Shown here: positions 14,316-22,834 of the stretch, piece after piece
Position numbering within the stretch: the stretch's first letter is position 1
Layout of the letters: each line of letters begins with the position of its first letter
Origin: Psychrosphaera sp.
Lineage (GTDB): Bacteria; Pseudomonadota; Gammaproteobacteria; Enterobacterales; Alteromonadaceae
DNA length: 32,323 bases
Direction of reading: 5' to 3'
Assembly: GCA_028098005.1 (NCBI GenBank)
Contig: JAOHFM010000011.1
Location: forward strand, 1 to 32,323
The notes under the pieces: generated by a model
What the model saw: the letters and a program-made list of their open reading frames with translations, nothing else
Told to the model about the DNA's origin: nothing
Database searches by the model: none
Translations under genes and position numbers: made by a program

Positions 14316-16355
14316 GTGGAAATTGCATATTTTATTGGCCTTACTCTTTGTTTAATAGGCTTTTTGTCTAATTCAGCTCTATTATTTGGAAGTAATGCAA
14401 AGGGGCCATTGCGCGCAGTATTTTTAATTACATACGTTATGATGATTGTTTGGTCTTTAGGTTATGCTTTAGGCGCCGCATTTTCTCAATCTACTTTCTT
14501 TGTTTCTCCGTTGTTAGAGTCTTTGCAAATTGGAATGTGGTCCTTGTTATTGCTGTCAATTTTAGACAATCAACCTACTTCTATGACCAAAATGCTAAGA
14601 AGTAAGTATGTACTTACAATTGTTTTTCTAATTATCATTTTTAACTTTGCCATCTTTTCGCCGTTTTTTGATCAAGCCATGGAGTTGCGCTTAGTCATTG
14701 CCGGTAGCTTATTAGGCAGCATTATTCAGCTTATCTTAATTGAACAAATATACCGAAATGCCGGGGATCAAAAGTGGGCTTATAAGCCATTAGTGCTTGG
14801 CCTTGCCATGGTAAATATATTCCATCTAATAATGATGTCGAATGCGCTGCTGCTTAGTGCTGTTGATGTTAATTATTTGGCGTCTCGCCCTTATATTTAT
14901 GCGATGCTTACGCCGCTATTACTGCTAAGTATGAAGCGGGTAAAAAGCTGGGATTTAAGCGTTTTTATTTCCCGTGATGTTGTACTTAACAGTTCGTTGC
15001 TATTGTTTTCTGGTGGTTATTTATTAGTCATGGCCATGACTGGCTATGTTATTCAGCAAATTGGCGCTACTTGGTCAGGTGTTTTACAAATTGTTTTTAT
15101 TGCTGGTGCCTTAGTGGCTTTGGCCTATATCTTTGTGTCTGAGTCGTTAAGAAAGTACTTTAAAACCTATATTCAAAAACACTTTTATGCCAACCAATTT
15201 GATTATCGTGAAGAGTGGTTAAAACTCACAAATACGTTGAATGAAAATGATGTAAACCAAGACTTCTATTCTACTAGCTTAAAAGGTGTTTGTGGCTCAT
15301 TGCACTACAGTACTGGCGCTTACATAATGCTTCAACATGAACATTTGGAGCTCGTTACGCCTGATCTGTTTGGTTTGTCACACCAGAGTTTACTTGAGCT
15401 ACATTGTTTAATTCCAAACTTAGAACAAAGCCATTGGATAATTGATTTACCTGAGTTTGAGCGAGATGAATACAAAATTCACTTTAGCGAATGCAAGGTG
15501 GAAAGCTTAGTCAAAGATGGTATAGAAATTATTCTACCTATTTTTATCAACGATAAGTTACATGGCTGTTTTTTACTATCGAGTAAAAACGCTGACCGCA
15601 TTAAAGTGAACTGGGAAATTAAAGATTACTTAACGGCGGTGTCTTCGCAAGTTTCTAGCTTTATTAAGTCGAACGAAGCAAAAATCAGACTTGAAGAAAA
15701 TGCTAAATTTGCCGCGTTCAATCGCATGTCGGCCTTTGTTGTTCATGATTTAAAAAACGTTATTGCCCAAATTGGTATGATTGTTAGTAACGGTAAGAAA
15801 TTCCGAGACAACCCGGAGTTTATTGATGATACCTTTGAAACGCTGGAACACACGAAAGAGCGTATGGATAAAATGCTGTCGCAACTTAAAGATAAACAAC
15901 AACAACGAAGTTCTGCGGTATTAATAGAGCTGAACGAGACGTTATCGGCTGTTGTTTCTGAGTTTAAAAATGCATTACCAAATCCAGTATTTGTTCCAAA
16001 CTCAAGCCCACTTTCTTTAGACTTAGACAAAGATAGGTTTAGTTCCGTTATCGGCCACCTTATTGATAACGCCCAACAAGCAACAGACGAAACCGGATCT
16101 GTGTTGATTAAGGTAACGTTGGATAAGTTAAATCAGACTATTAAGGTGATTATTTCTGATACTGGCATTGGCATGACGCAAGAATTCATTGATAATCAAC
16201 TATTCAAACCTTTTGAAACAACGAAAGGCAACGCGGGCATGGGCGTTGGTGTTTATGAGGCCAAAACATTTGCGCAAGAAAATAATGGCAGTTTAACGGT
16301 GAGTAGTGATGTAGGGCTAGGAACAACATTTATATTAGCCCTCCCGTTTGAATAA
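14316..16355 (+). CDS. prsK: PEP-CTERM system sensor histidine kinase PrsK
   Basis: The 679-residue kinase begins with about nine membrane helices (1 to ~285), then a GAF-like sensory region (~300-445), then a HisKA/HATPase catalytic core. The phospho-accepting histidine is His477 in FVVHDLKN. The N-box Asn585 (LIDNAQQAT), the G1 box Asp615 (DTGIGM) and the G2 box NAGMGVGVYEAK are intact. This architecture matches PrsK, the kinase of XrtA/PEP-CTERM loci, which phosphorylates PrsR. The start is GTG, with AGGA about eight bases upstream. prsR follows after 38 bp, so the two are co-transcribed. The signal is unknown; the large membrane part suggests an envelope cue. Confidence 0.92.
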   Translation: MEIAYFIGLTLCLIGFLSNSALLFGSNAKGPLRAVFLITYVMMIVWSLGYALGAAFSQSTFFVSPLLESLQIGMWSLLLLSILDNQPTSMTKMLRSKYVLTIVFLIIIFNFAIFSPFFDQAMELRLVIAGSLLGSIIQLILIEQIYRNAGDQKWAYKPLVLGLAMVNIFHLIMMSNALLLSAVDVNYLASRPYIYAMLTPLLLLSMKRVKSWDLSVFISRDVVLNSSLLLFSGGYLLVMAMTGYVIQQIGATWSGVLQIVFIAGALVALAYIFVSESLRKYFKTYIQKHFYANQFDYREEWLKLTNTLNENDVNQDFYSTSLKGVCGSLHYSTGAYIMLQHEHLELVTPDLFGLSHQSLLELHCLIPNLEQSHWIIDLPEFERDEYKIHFSECKVESLVKDGIEIILPIFINDKLHGCFLLSSKNADRIKVNWEIKDYLTAVSSQVSSFIKSNEAKIRLEENAKFAAFNRMSAFVVHDLKNVIAQIGMIVSNGKKFRDNPEFIDDTFETLEHTKERMDKMLSQLKDKQQQRSSAVLIELNETLSAVVSEFKNALPNPVFVPNSSPLSLDLDKDRFSSVIGHLIDNAQQATDETGSVLIKVTLDKLNQTIKVIISDTGIGMTQEFIDNQLFKPFETTKGNAGMGVGVYEAKTFAQENNGSLTVSSDVGLGTTFILALPFE

Positions 16356-16393
16356 TATGCAAGGCCCATAAAGGATTAAATAAAGGAATTAGC

Positions 16394-17752
16394 GTGGATA
16401 AGTTACTGATTGTAGAAGACGATTTAGGTATTCAAAAACAACTTAAGTGGGGCTTGTCTGGTTACGAGCTTATCTTTGCTGAAGATCGCCAAAAAGCTAT
16501 TTCCCAACTTCGTCGTCACGAGCCTAAAGTAGTAACGTTAGATTTAGGTTTACCACCTGACCCGACAAATGCATCTGAAGGCCTTGCAGTATTGGCCGAT
16601 ATTATGAGCCTCGCCCCTAATACTAAAGTTATTGTTGTTACCGGTAATTCAGACAAAACCAATGCTCTCAAAGCCATTGAGCTTGGTGCATATGACTTTT
16701 ATCAAAAGCCTATCGACATGGACACATTGTCTATAATTGTAGGCCGAGCGTTTAACTTGGCGAAGCTCGAAGATGAACATCGCTCATTGCAACAAGGTCA
16801 CAATCCTTTTGGTGGCATTATTGGCAATAGCCCAGACATTCAAAAAGCCTGTAGATTAGCGGAGAAAATTGCCAAAGCCGATATCACAACATTACTTCTT
16901 GGTGAAAGTGGCACAGGTAAAGAAGTATTTGCTAAAGCGATTCATGAATCGAGCCCAAGAAATAAAGGCCCATTTGTTGCGATAAACTGTGCATCAATCC
17001 CTGACAACCTTCTAGAAAGCGAACTTTTTGGTTATGAAAAAGGCGCCTTTACCGGCGCGGCTAAAACCACTAAAGGTAAAGTGGAGTTTGCCAATGGCGG
17101 CACTTTATTTTTAGATGAAATTGGTGATATGCCATTAAATTTACAAGCAAAAATGCTGCGTTTTTTACAAGAACGAGTGATTGAACGAGTTGGTGGTAGA
17201 AATGAGATTTCCGTTAATGTTCGAGTTATCTGTGCAACCCATAGAGATCTGCCGGAAATGTCTAAGCGTGAAGAGTTTCGTGAAGATTTATACTACCGCG
17301 TTGGCGAAGTAACCATAGAAATTCCGCCACTACGCGAAAGAAGTGGTGACGTAGTGGTGTTAGCAAAACATTTTCTGCATATATTTAACCAAGAGTTTTC
17401 TCAAAATGTGAGAGGTTTTACTGAAGACGCTATTCAAGCAATGATGGCGCATAACTGGTCAGGTAATATTCGTGAGCTGCAAAACAAACTGAAATCGGCG
17501 GTTATTATTTCAGACACCAGTTTGATTTCAGCAGAAGATTTAGGATTTTATAATGTTCAAACGAATAGCGATGAGATCACTGAGCTAAACTTAAAAGCCG
17601 TGAGAGAACACGCTGAGAGCCAAGCGATTCGAATGGCGTTTGCTCAGTCGAAGCATAATATGTCTAGAACGGCGGAATTACTTGGCGTAACACGACCGAC
17701 TCTTTACTCGTTAATCGAAAAGTACAATTTAAAAGACATAAAGCCAGATTAG
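16394..17752 (+). CDS. prsR: Sigma-54-dependent response regulator PrsR
   Basis: The 452-residue NtrC-class activator has three domains. The receiver (1-~120) has the phosphorylatable Asp50 (VVTLDLGLPP) and the acidic pair Asp9/Asp10. The AAA+ domain (~140-375) has Walker A GESGTGKE at 170-177, the sigma-54 contact loop GAFTGA at 217-222, and Walker B GGTLFLDEIGD. A C-terminal Fis-type helix-turn-helix follows (NMSRTAELLGVTRPTLYSLI). It should be switched on by PrsK and open RNA polymerase-sigma-54 promoters of PEP-CTERM genes; one such promoter lies at 11399-11417. The start is GTG, with AAAGGA upstream. Its stop codon lies in the loop of its own terminator hairpin. Confidence 0.94.
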   Translation: MDKLLIVEDDLGIQKQLKWGLSGYELIFAEDRQKAISQLRRHEPKVVTLDLGLPPDPTNASEGLAVLADIMSLAPNTKVIVVTGNSDKTNALKAIELGAYDFYQKPIDMDTLSIIVGRAFNLAKLEDEHRSLQQGHNPFGGIIGNSPDIQKACRLAEKIAKADITTLLLGESGTGKEVFAKAIHESSPRNKGPFVAINCASIPDNLLESELFGYEKGAFTGAAKTTKGKVEFANGGTLFLDEIGDMPLNLQAKMLRFLQERVIERVGGRNEISVNVRVICATHRDLPEMSKREEFREDLYYRVGEVTIEIPPLRERSGDVVVLAKHFLHIFNQEFSQNVRGFTEDAIQAMMAHNWSGNIRELQNKLKSAVIISDTSLISAEDLGFYNVQTNSDEITELNLKAVREHAESQAIRMAFAQSKHNMSRTAELLGVTRPTLYSLIEKYNLKDIKPD

Positions 17753-17764
17753 ATCTGGCTTTTA
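17741..17764 (+). terminator. Terminator overlapping the prsR stop codon
   Basis: AAGCCAGAT (17741-17749) pairs with ATCTGGCTT (17753-17761), and the three-base loop is the prsR TAG stop. A short T-run follows. It separates prsR from the convergent XRE gene. Confidence 0.7.
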
Positions 17765-17773
17765 CATTTCGCA

Positions 17774-17992
17774 CTATTCGCCTTCCCAGGTAAAAACGTC
17801 GTCTAATCCCACATTAAACTCTCGAGCAATGCGAAATGCGGTTTCCAGTGAGGGTGAATATCGTCGCTGTTCAATAGCAGCAACGGTTTGTCGGGTTACT
17901 CCTACCAACTCACCTAACTGCCCTTGAGTCATATTGTTATGACGCTCACGAAGCTCTCTCACATTGTTATCAATAGGGAGAAGTTTCGCCAT
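17774..17992 (-). CDS. XRE-family transcriptional regulator
   Basis: The 72-residue protein is essentially one Cro/C1-type helix-turn-helix: MTQGQLGELVGVTRQTVAAIE supplies the two DNA-contacting helices, followed by RYSPSLETAFRIAREFNV. It resembles small YozG-like regulators that are paired with a membrane protein. One base separates it from the stop of the upstream membrane gene, so the pair is one operon. Two matching inverted repeats in front of that operon (18457-18476 and 18511-18532) are candidate autoregulatory sites. Confidence 0.9.
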   Translation of the reverse strand: MAKLLPIDNNVRELRERHNNMTQGQLGELVGVTRQTVAAIEQRRYSPSLETAFRIAREFNVGLDDVFTWEGE

Positions 17993-17993
17993 C

Positions 17994-18416
17994 TTAATAA
18001 CCTCTGCGATAAAGTAAAATTTGCATTAAATACTCTATTAATTGGCTAATGACCAAGCTACCAAAAATAATATAGAACAACATGCTGCCTTGGCTAAAAG
18101 CCAAGTAGTGAATTAACCCAGATACAGCACCAAAACCTAAAACGTAACCTGACCAGTGACCTGCTTTTGTTTCAATGACTTTGTCGCGTTCGTCCAAGCC
18201 AGAGTTTGCTTCTTTAGGAGACGACAAAGCAATTAGGGTTTGGCCAATAATAGACAACACAACCAGAATAATTGTGTACATAATCAGTTTGGGTACTGAT
18301 GGCTCTATTAAATAACCAACGGATGTAGATAAGTAATAAACACTACTAAAATAAAGACCTGATGGAATGAGCAATACAATGAACATAACCCAAGCTGACT
18401 TTTCGTTAAATGACAT
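17994..18416 (-). CDS. DUF2178-like four-helix membrane protein
   Basis: The 140-residue protein has four predicted membrane helices (about 9-28, 42-62, 90-110, 113-133). Between helices 2 and 3 a cytoplasmic loop bears LDERDKVIETKAGHWSG, the DERD signature seen in small membrane proteins encoded beside YozG-like XRE regulators. No enzymatic residues are recognised. It is the first gene of a two-gene operon with the regulator and may sense the envelope state or modulate the regulator; that is inference. A TTGACA/TATATT promoter lies about 75-100 bp upstream of the ATG. Confidence 0.8.
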   Translation of the reverse strand: MSFNEKSAWVMFIVLLIPSGLYFSSVYYLSTSVGYLIEPSVPKLIMYTIILVVLSIIGQTLIALSSPKEANSGLDERDKVIETKAGHWSGYVLGFGAVSGLIHYLAFSQGSMLFYIIFGSLVISQLIEYLMQILLYRRGY

Positions 18417-18456
18417 AATAAATTCCTTCGCAGTGTGTCACCGCATGTGTGAATTG

Positions 18457-18476
18457 ATGTTAAATATTATTAACAT
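18457..18476. promoter_or_regulatory. Candidate XRE operator O2
   Basis: A perfect inverted repeat, ATGTTAA - 6 bp - TTAACAT, lies just downstream of the predicted transcription start of the membrane-protein/XRE operon. It is the same motif as the site at 18511-18532. Confidence 0.6.
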
Positions 18477-18489
18477 TACTGATGGAAGA

Positions 18490-18518
18490 AATATAGGGGC
18501 ATTCCATGTTCATGTCAA
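18490..18518 (-). promoter_or_regulatory. Sigma-70 promoter of the membrane-protein/XRE operon
   Basis: On the minus strand TTGACA (18518-18513) and TATATT (18495-18490) are separated by 17 bp, close to consensus. The start would fall near 18483, giving a leader of about 65 nt. Confidence 0.7.
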
Positions 18519-18532
18519 ATATTTTTAACATG
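18511..18532. promoter_or_regulatory. Candidate XRE operator O1, over the -35 box
   Basis: CATGTCAA - 6 bp - TTAACATG is an inverted repeat with one mismatch that matches O2. It covers the TTGACA -35 element. Centre-to-centre distance to O2 is 55 bp, about five helical turns. Confidence 0.6.
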
Positions 18533-18606
18533 CCTCACAAAATTTAATCCTAGCCTTGATGACTAGGACTCGTTATTAACTTTGTAGCTAGAGCTTATTA
18601 TTTGCT

Positions 18607-19716
18607 TTAGTGGTCGGATTTACTCTTATCATCTGAGCTGCTCATTTCGTTTTGAATTTTTAGCTCTTTTAGAATTTGGCTTTGAACTAACAAAGAACGT
18701 CGGTTCATCATCAGAATTGATTCTAACAACGTTTCGATTTTTTCAGTGTTTAATCCGTTACCCATTAAGGCTGAATTTAAGTCTGCAAGTTCAGATTCAG
18801 ACGGTGCAAAGTCTCTATCGCTTAACTGTTTTTTAGGCATTGGATTTGATGCAGTAGCCGGCACTCCAGAATGACGAATGGTGTGTACATCGTCAACTTG
18901 GTGATTAAGCTCACTAGATACTTCTTTAATCACGTCGTTAATAACATCCACATCAATAGAGTGTTTCTCTTCCATAAACGTAAACAACAAAACGCGATCT
19001 AAAAAGGTATTAATTTTACGAGGAATACCGTCGGTAAACTTATGAACAACGGATACCGCTTCCTGAGAGAATAACGGTTCACCTTCCCAGCCAGCTTTGT
19101 TCATTCGAAAGTTGATGTAGTTGTAAAGCTCTTGCTCACTCAGTGCCGTAAGGCTTGCTGATGCAATAACACGTTGACGAAATTGTTCCATAATAGGCGC
19201 ACTAAGTATGCCTTCTAATTCCGATTGGCCTAATAAAAAGCTTTGAATGATAGATTTACCATCCACTTGAATATTCGACAACATTCTCAGCTCTTCAATG
19301 GACTCTACTGGTAAGTTTTGCGCTTCATCAATGATAAGTAACATTCTACGGCCTAGCGCGTTCAAACGCCTCATGTAGTCCGTCAGCTCTGCAATGTGAG
19401 CGGCTTTGGTATTGCCTTCAGGGTGAAGTTTAAACAGCTTAGTAATAGCGACAATAAGATCGTCCGGAGACAAGTTTGGCGTCACTAACTGCCGTGCAAC
19501 AATATTTTGTTCTTCAAGTTGCGAAATAAGGTGGTTTGCGATGGTAGTTTTACCTGTACCTACGTTACCAGTGATAACAATAAAACCTTCGCTTTGAGTT
19601 AATCCATATTGCAAATAAGACAGTGCTTTCTGATGCCCTGTACTCGCAAAGAATATTTCTGGATCTGGGGTCAACTGAAACGGCTTTCGTGATAACCCAA
19701 AAAACTCTTCGTACAT
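18607..19716 (-). CDS. ExeA-like AAA ATPase of XrtA/PEP-CTERM loci
   Basis: The 369-residue protein begins MYEEFFGLSRKPFQLTPDPE, the hallmark of the ExeA/GspA-like family. Walker A is GNVGTGKTT at 50-58 and Walker B is LLIIDEAQN at about 126-134. The ATPase domain continues to about 265 (FTDGIPRKINTFLDRVLL), then a polar tail. The lack of the peptidoglycan-binding domain of true ExeA and the presence of PrsK/PrsR/XrtA nearby fit the exosortase-locus ATPase subfamily (TIGR03015), thought to power or organise polysaccharide or protein export at the inner membrane. In many such loci it sits among the capsule-assembly genes; here it is separated from prsR by the XRE pair. The C-terminal ~90 residues are poorly conserved and of unknown role. 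Confidence 0.87.
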   Translation of the reverse strand: MYEEFFGLSRKPFQLTPDPEIFFASTGHQKALSYLQYGLTQSEGFIVITGNVGTGKTTIANHLISQLEEQNIVARQLVTPNLSPDDLIVAITKLFKLHPEGNTKAAHIAELTDYMRRLNALGRRMLLIIDEAQNLPVESIEELRMLSNIQVDGKSIIQSFLLGQSELEGILSAPIMEQFRQRVIASASLTALSEQELYNYINFRMNKAGWEGEPLFSQEAVSVVHKFTDGIPRKINTFLDRVLLFTFMEEKHSIDVDVINDVIKEVSSELNHQVDDVHTIRHSGVPATASNPMPKKQLSDRDFAPSESELADLNSALMGNGLNTEKIETLLESILMMNRRSLLVQSQILKELKIQNEMSSSDDKSKSDH

Positions 19717-19743
19717 TACTTTATTTCTCCGTCGAAAGTAATT

Positions 19744-19757
19744 CTCTAAAATTAGAG
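19744..19757. promoter_or_regulatory. Short palindrome upstream of the ATPase gene
   Basis: CTCTAA-AA-TTAGAG is a perfect inverted repeat 28 bp upstream of the ATPase ATG. It could be an operator or leader hairpin; nothing identifies a binding protein. Confidence 0.3.
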
Positions 19758-19800
19758 TGCATGCTGCTTAAAGTACCTAAAAGCTTATCATATAAGACAG

Positions 19801-22800
19801 CTAGTTTTTACGCCTAGACAAAATTAGTGTAAACGCTGGAACCCATATTAATGAGGCGAGTGTGGTAAAGCCCAAACCGGTAATAATCACTATTCCCATT
19901 GGCTGCCATAAATCGCCACCATAAAGGGTGAGCGGTAATAGGCCAACAATGGTTGTTAACGAGGTTAGAATAACCGGAGTAAATCGACTCGCCACTGATT
20001 CAACCATGGCTTCTTTTGCTGAATTAAAGCGGTATCGCCCTCGGTTAAAGCCATCGACAACAATGATGGCGTCGTTCACCATGATACCTATTAGGCTTAT
20101 TAAACCAATGAAGGCCATCATGGAAAAACTGAGGTTTGTAGCAAACATACCAAACACGGCGCCAGCAAAAGCAATGGGCAGTAGGCTAATGATCACTAGT
20201 GGCTGTGCAAAACTATTAAATTGAATGAACAGTAATACAAAAATACTCACCACCACAACAATGAGAATTTGAGATAAGCCACCAAAGCTTTCTTTTCTGG
20301 CTTCTTCTTCACCACCAATTTTATAACTTAAGCCGTTTTTCCAACTTAAATCATTCATATACGCTTCAATGTTTTGAGTAATTTCAGCCACGTTGCCAGG
20401 TTTAACTACATCAGCTGATACTCGAGCCATTCTGATTCGCTGGTAATGATAAAAAGCAGGTTTAAGTCTTGTTGCTTCTATTTTAGCGATAGACGACAAA
20501 GGGATATCTAAACCTTGTCTATTTTTAATATACATAGATTCTAGTGCATCAACCGACTCTTGTTTGCTGCGGATCAATACTGGAAAGGCTTGACCAAAGC
20601 GGTCGTTAATTTCAGCGGCAAATTCACCGTCTATTAGCAAGCTAACTTGTTGTTCGGCTGACTGCAGATCAACATCGCGTTGATGAGCTTTTATTTCATC
20701 AATTTTAATGTCGTAAGCAAAACCAGACTCGCCAGTGATATTGCGCACATCAAAAGTATGTTCAAGGTTTGCAATATACTCTTGTATTTGTGCGGCTCGT
20801 TGACCTATTTGATCTAAATCATCGCCTAATATACGAATAGTAATAGGTCTGTCGGTCACTGGTCCTTGCTGGAATTCAAAAACGTTTATCTTGCCCAAAC
20901 TCGACCCAGTATATTTTTCTCGTATTGTATTGATCATGCTTTGGATTTTATTCTTTTCGTAGTCATCAGCAATAACCAACAACTGAGCAAAGTTGGCTCG
21001 ACCTCGGTCTGAGGTATGGTTGTAGTAGATTCTTGGGCTAGTGGCGCCCACTGTAGTCACCACATTTTTTACATGTTTAAGCTTTTGTAGTTCTTTACTT
21101 AATTGCAGTGCGGCGGTTTCAGTGTATTTAAGTGACGACTGCATAGGAGTTTCTAAATTAACCACCAGCATGCTTTTTTCTGCTTTTGGAAATAAGCTCA
21201 CGCCCACTTTAGACATTAAGCTAATGCAACCTGCTACGCCAATAACAAACACTAAAAGTACCCAAATTGGTCTCTTTAATAGGCGGCTCAATAAACTAGA
21301 AAACCAGCCTTCAGCAAATTTATTCAACTTATATGATAAGGTCCAACTGGATTCTTTAGATACGCCAAACACACTCATTAATACGGGCAATACAATTAAT
21401 GCAACAACCAAAGAAACCAATAATGAGATAGAAACTGACACTGGTAGCGCCCGCATAAAGTCGCCAGTATCGCTTTGCAATAACAGCAAAGGTAAAAACG
21501 CGAACACCGTTGTTAGTGTGCCTGAAACTAACGGTAAACCAACGTCGGCAATAACCTGTTTAACCGCCTCCATGCGATTAGACACTTTGTCTTGCACTTT
21601 AACAAACTGCTCCACCACCACTAAAGAGTTGTCCACCAGCAAACCTAGCGCCACGATTAAACCGGCAATGGTCATTTGCTGTAATACAAACCCCATCAAG
21701 TTCATTATGGTCAACGTAGCAAAAATAGTAATAGGGAGTGCTAACGAGACCCAAAAAGATTGTTTGAATCCCATAAAGAAAAATAAACAAATCAGTATTA
21801 ACAATAAGCCACTAGCGAGGTCTCTTAAAAACCCGTTTATGCGATAATGAACACTGTCTTCTTGAGCAAAAACAGTTTGCACATGCAGGTCACTATGGGC
21901 TTTTTCAAACTCTTCTAAAACACCTTCTACTTGTGCACCTAGCTTGTATATATTGGCGCCCATGCGCTGCTGTGCTGTTACAAAAACAACCGGTTTATCG
22001 GCAACAAAGGCAATGTTGTCTGGTTTATTAAAGTCTATTTCTACATCGGCTATATCCGCTAAGGTAATTTGAGCTGCGTCATGCATTTTTATGACGGTTT
22101 GCTTTAGTTGCTCAACGTTCTTATATTCACCTGACAGATTTATGGTAAACCGAACCTGCTTATCATCTAAATACCCAGCGTGACTTGCCTCGCCTCGGTT
22201 AGCCACCGCTTGCATCACTTGCTGAATGTTGACCTTGTACTGAATTAATTTGGCCGGATCAACATTAACCGCCACCACTAATTGTGGAAGCCCCCATACA
22301 CCTGCTTCTTGAACATTAGGTAAAGCTTGTAAGAGTTTTTTCAGTTTTGTGGCGCCACGTTTTATGGTTTGCCAATCATTATTGGGGTGGGAAACCGCCA
22401 GCTGCAGTACATTTACCGTTGTTGGTGACGCTTTAAAGTAAACGATGTTTTGCACTGAGTCGGGTAACTCACCTCGTACGCGAGTGACGGCTCGAACAAT
22501 TTCATCAAAGCCATCTTGCGGGTTAGTGCCATGAATAAACTTGATGAGTATATTTACTGAACCATGTCTGGCCCGAGACTCGATGGTTTTAATGTCTTCA
22601 ACTAAATCAAGTGAACGCTCTATGGGCTCAATAACTTGCGTTTCAATTAATGCCGGTGACATGCCAGGTGCTATAATTTCAACACTACTTATAGGAAGCA
22701 TAAATTGTGGGTCTTCTGCTTTGGGCATATTAAGCAGAGAGTTTCCGCCCAACAAGAAAACCATTGCTAAAAACAGCCCTAGCAACCGAACGTTTTTAGA

Positions 22801-22827
22801 CAGGTATTGAGTTACCGAGTGCAGCAT
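19801..22827 (-). CDS. RND efflux permease
   Basis: The 1008-residue inner-membrane transporter has the AcrB/HAE plan: one N-terminal helix, a large periplasmic loop, six helices, a second loop (~560-830) and a final helix bundle. The family signature PKAEDPQF near residue 36 and IAPGMSPALIETQVIEPIE near 50 are present. In helix 4 the proton-relay site reads GLLVDNS, so Asp399 is kept but the second Asp of AcrB is Asn400. In helix 10 the segment VNDAIIVVD has Asn918-Asp919 where AcrB has its lysine region. It takes substrates from the periplasm or membrane and works with the fusion protein encoded seven bases upstream. No TolC-like channel gene or local TetR regulator is present. Substrate unknown. 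Confidence 0.92.
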   Translation of the reverse strand: MLHSVTQYLSKNVRLLGLFLAMVFLLGGNSLLNMPKAEDPQFMLPISSVEIIAPGMSPALIETQVIEPIERSLDLVEDIKTIESRARHGSVNILIKFIHGTNPQDGFDEIVRAVTRVRGELPDSVQNIVYFKASPTTVNVLQLAVSHPNNDWQTIKRGATKLKKLLQALPNVQEAGVWGLPQLVVAVNVDPAKLIQYKVNIQQVMQAVANRGEASHAGYLDDKQVRFTINLSGEYKNVEQLKQTVIKMHDAAQITLADIADVEIDFNKPDNIAFVADKPVVFVTAQQRMGANIYKLGAQVEGVLEEFEKAHSDLHVQTVFAQEDSVHYRINGFLRDLASGLLLILICLFFFMGFKQSFWVSLALPITIFATLTIMNLMGFVLQQMTIAGLIVALGLLVDNSLVVVEQFVKVQDKVSNRMEAVKQVIADVGLPLVSGTLTTVFAFLPLLLLQSDTGDFMRALPVSVSISLLVSLVVALIVLPVLMSVFGVSKESSWTLSYKLNKFAEGWFSSLLSRLLKRPIWVLLVFVIGVAGCISLMSKVGVSLFPKAEKSMLVVNLETPMQSSLKYTETAALQLSKELQKLKHVKNVVTTVGATSPRIYYNHTSDRGRANFAQLLVIADDYEKNKIQSMINTIREKYTGSSLGKINVFEFQQGPVTDRPITIRILGDDLDQIGQRAAQIQEYIANLEHTFDVRNITGESGFAYDIKIDEIKAHQRDVDLQSAEQQVSLLIDGEFAAEINDRFGQAFPVLIRSKQESVDALESMYIKNRQGLDIPLSSIAKIEATRLKPAFYHYQRIRMARVSADVVKPGNVAEITQNIEAYMNDLSWKNGLSYKIGGEEEARKESFGGLSQILIVVVVSIFVLLFIQFNSFAQPLVIISLLPIAFAGAVFGMFATNLSFSMMAFIGLISLIGIMVNDAIIVVDGFNRGRYRFNSAKEAMVESVASRFTPVILTSLTTIVGLLPLTLYGGDLWQPMGIVIITGLGFTTLASLIWVPAFTLILSRRKN

Positions 22828-22834
22828 ATTGGCA

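Noticed and set aside
14137..14371. Leu-Val and Thr-Lys repeat reading frames on both strands
   Set aside because: They are translations of the CTAAAA tandem repeat and overlap the protease and prsK genes.
19765..19785. Sigma-54-like GG...GC upstream of the ATPase gene
   Set aside because: The GG and GC are eight bases apart instead of ten, and the flanking consensus is poor.
21041..21847. A 268-residue plus-strand frame opposite the RND permease gene
   Set aside because: It is Ser/Thr/Asn-rich antisense shadow of a clear transporter gene, with no domain.
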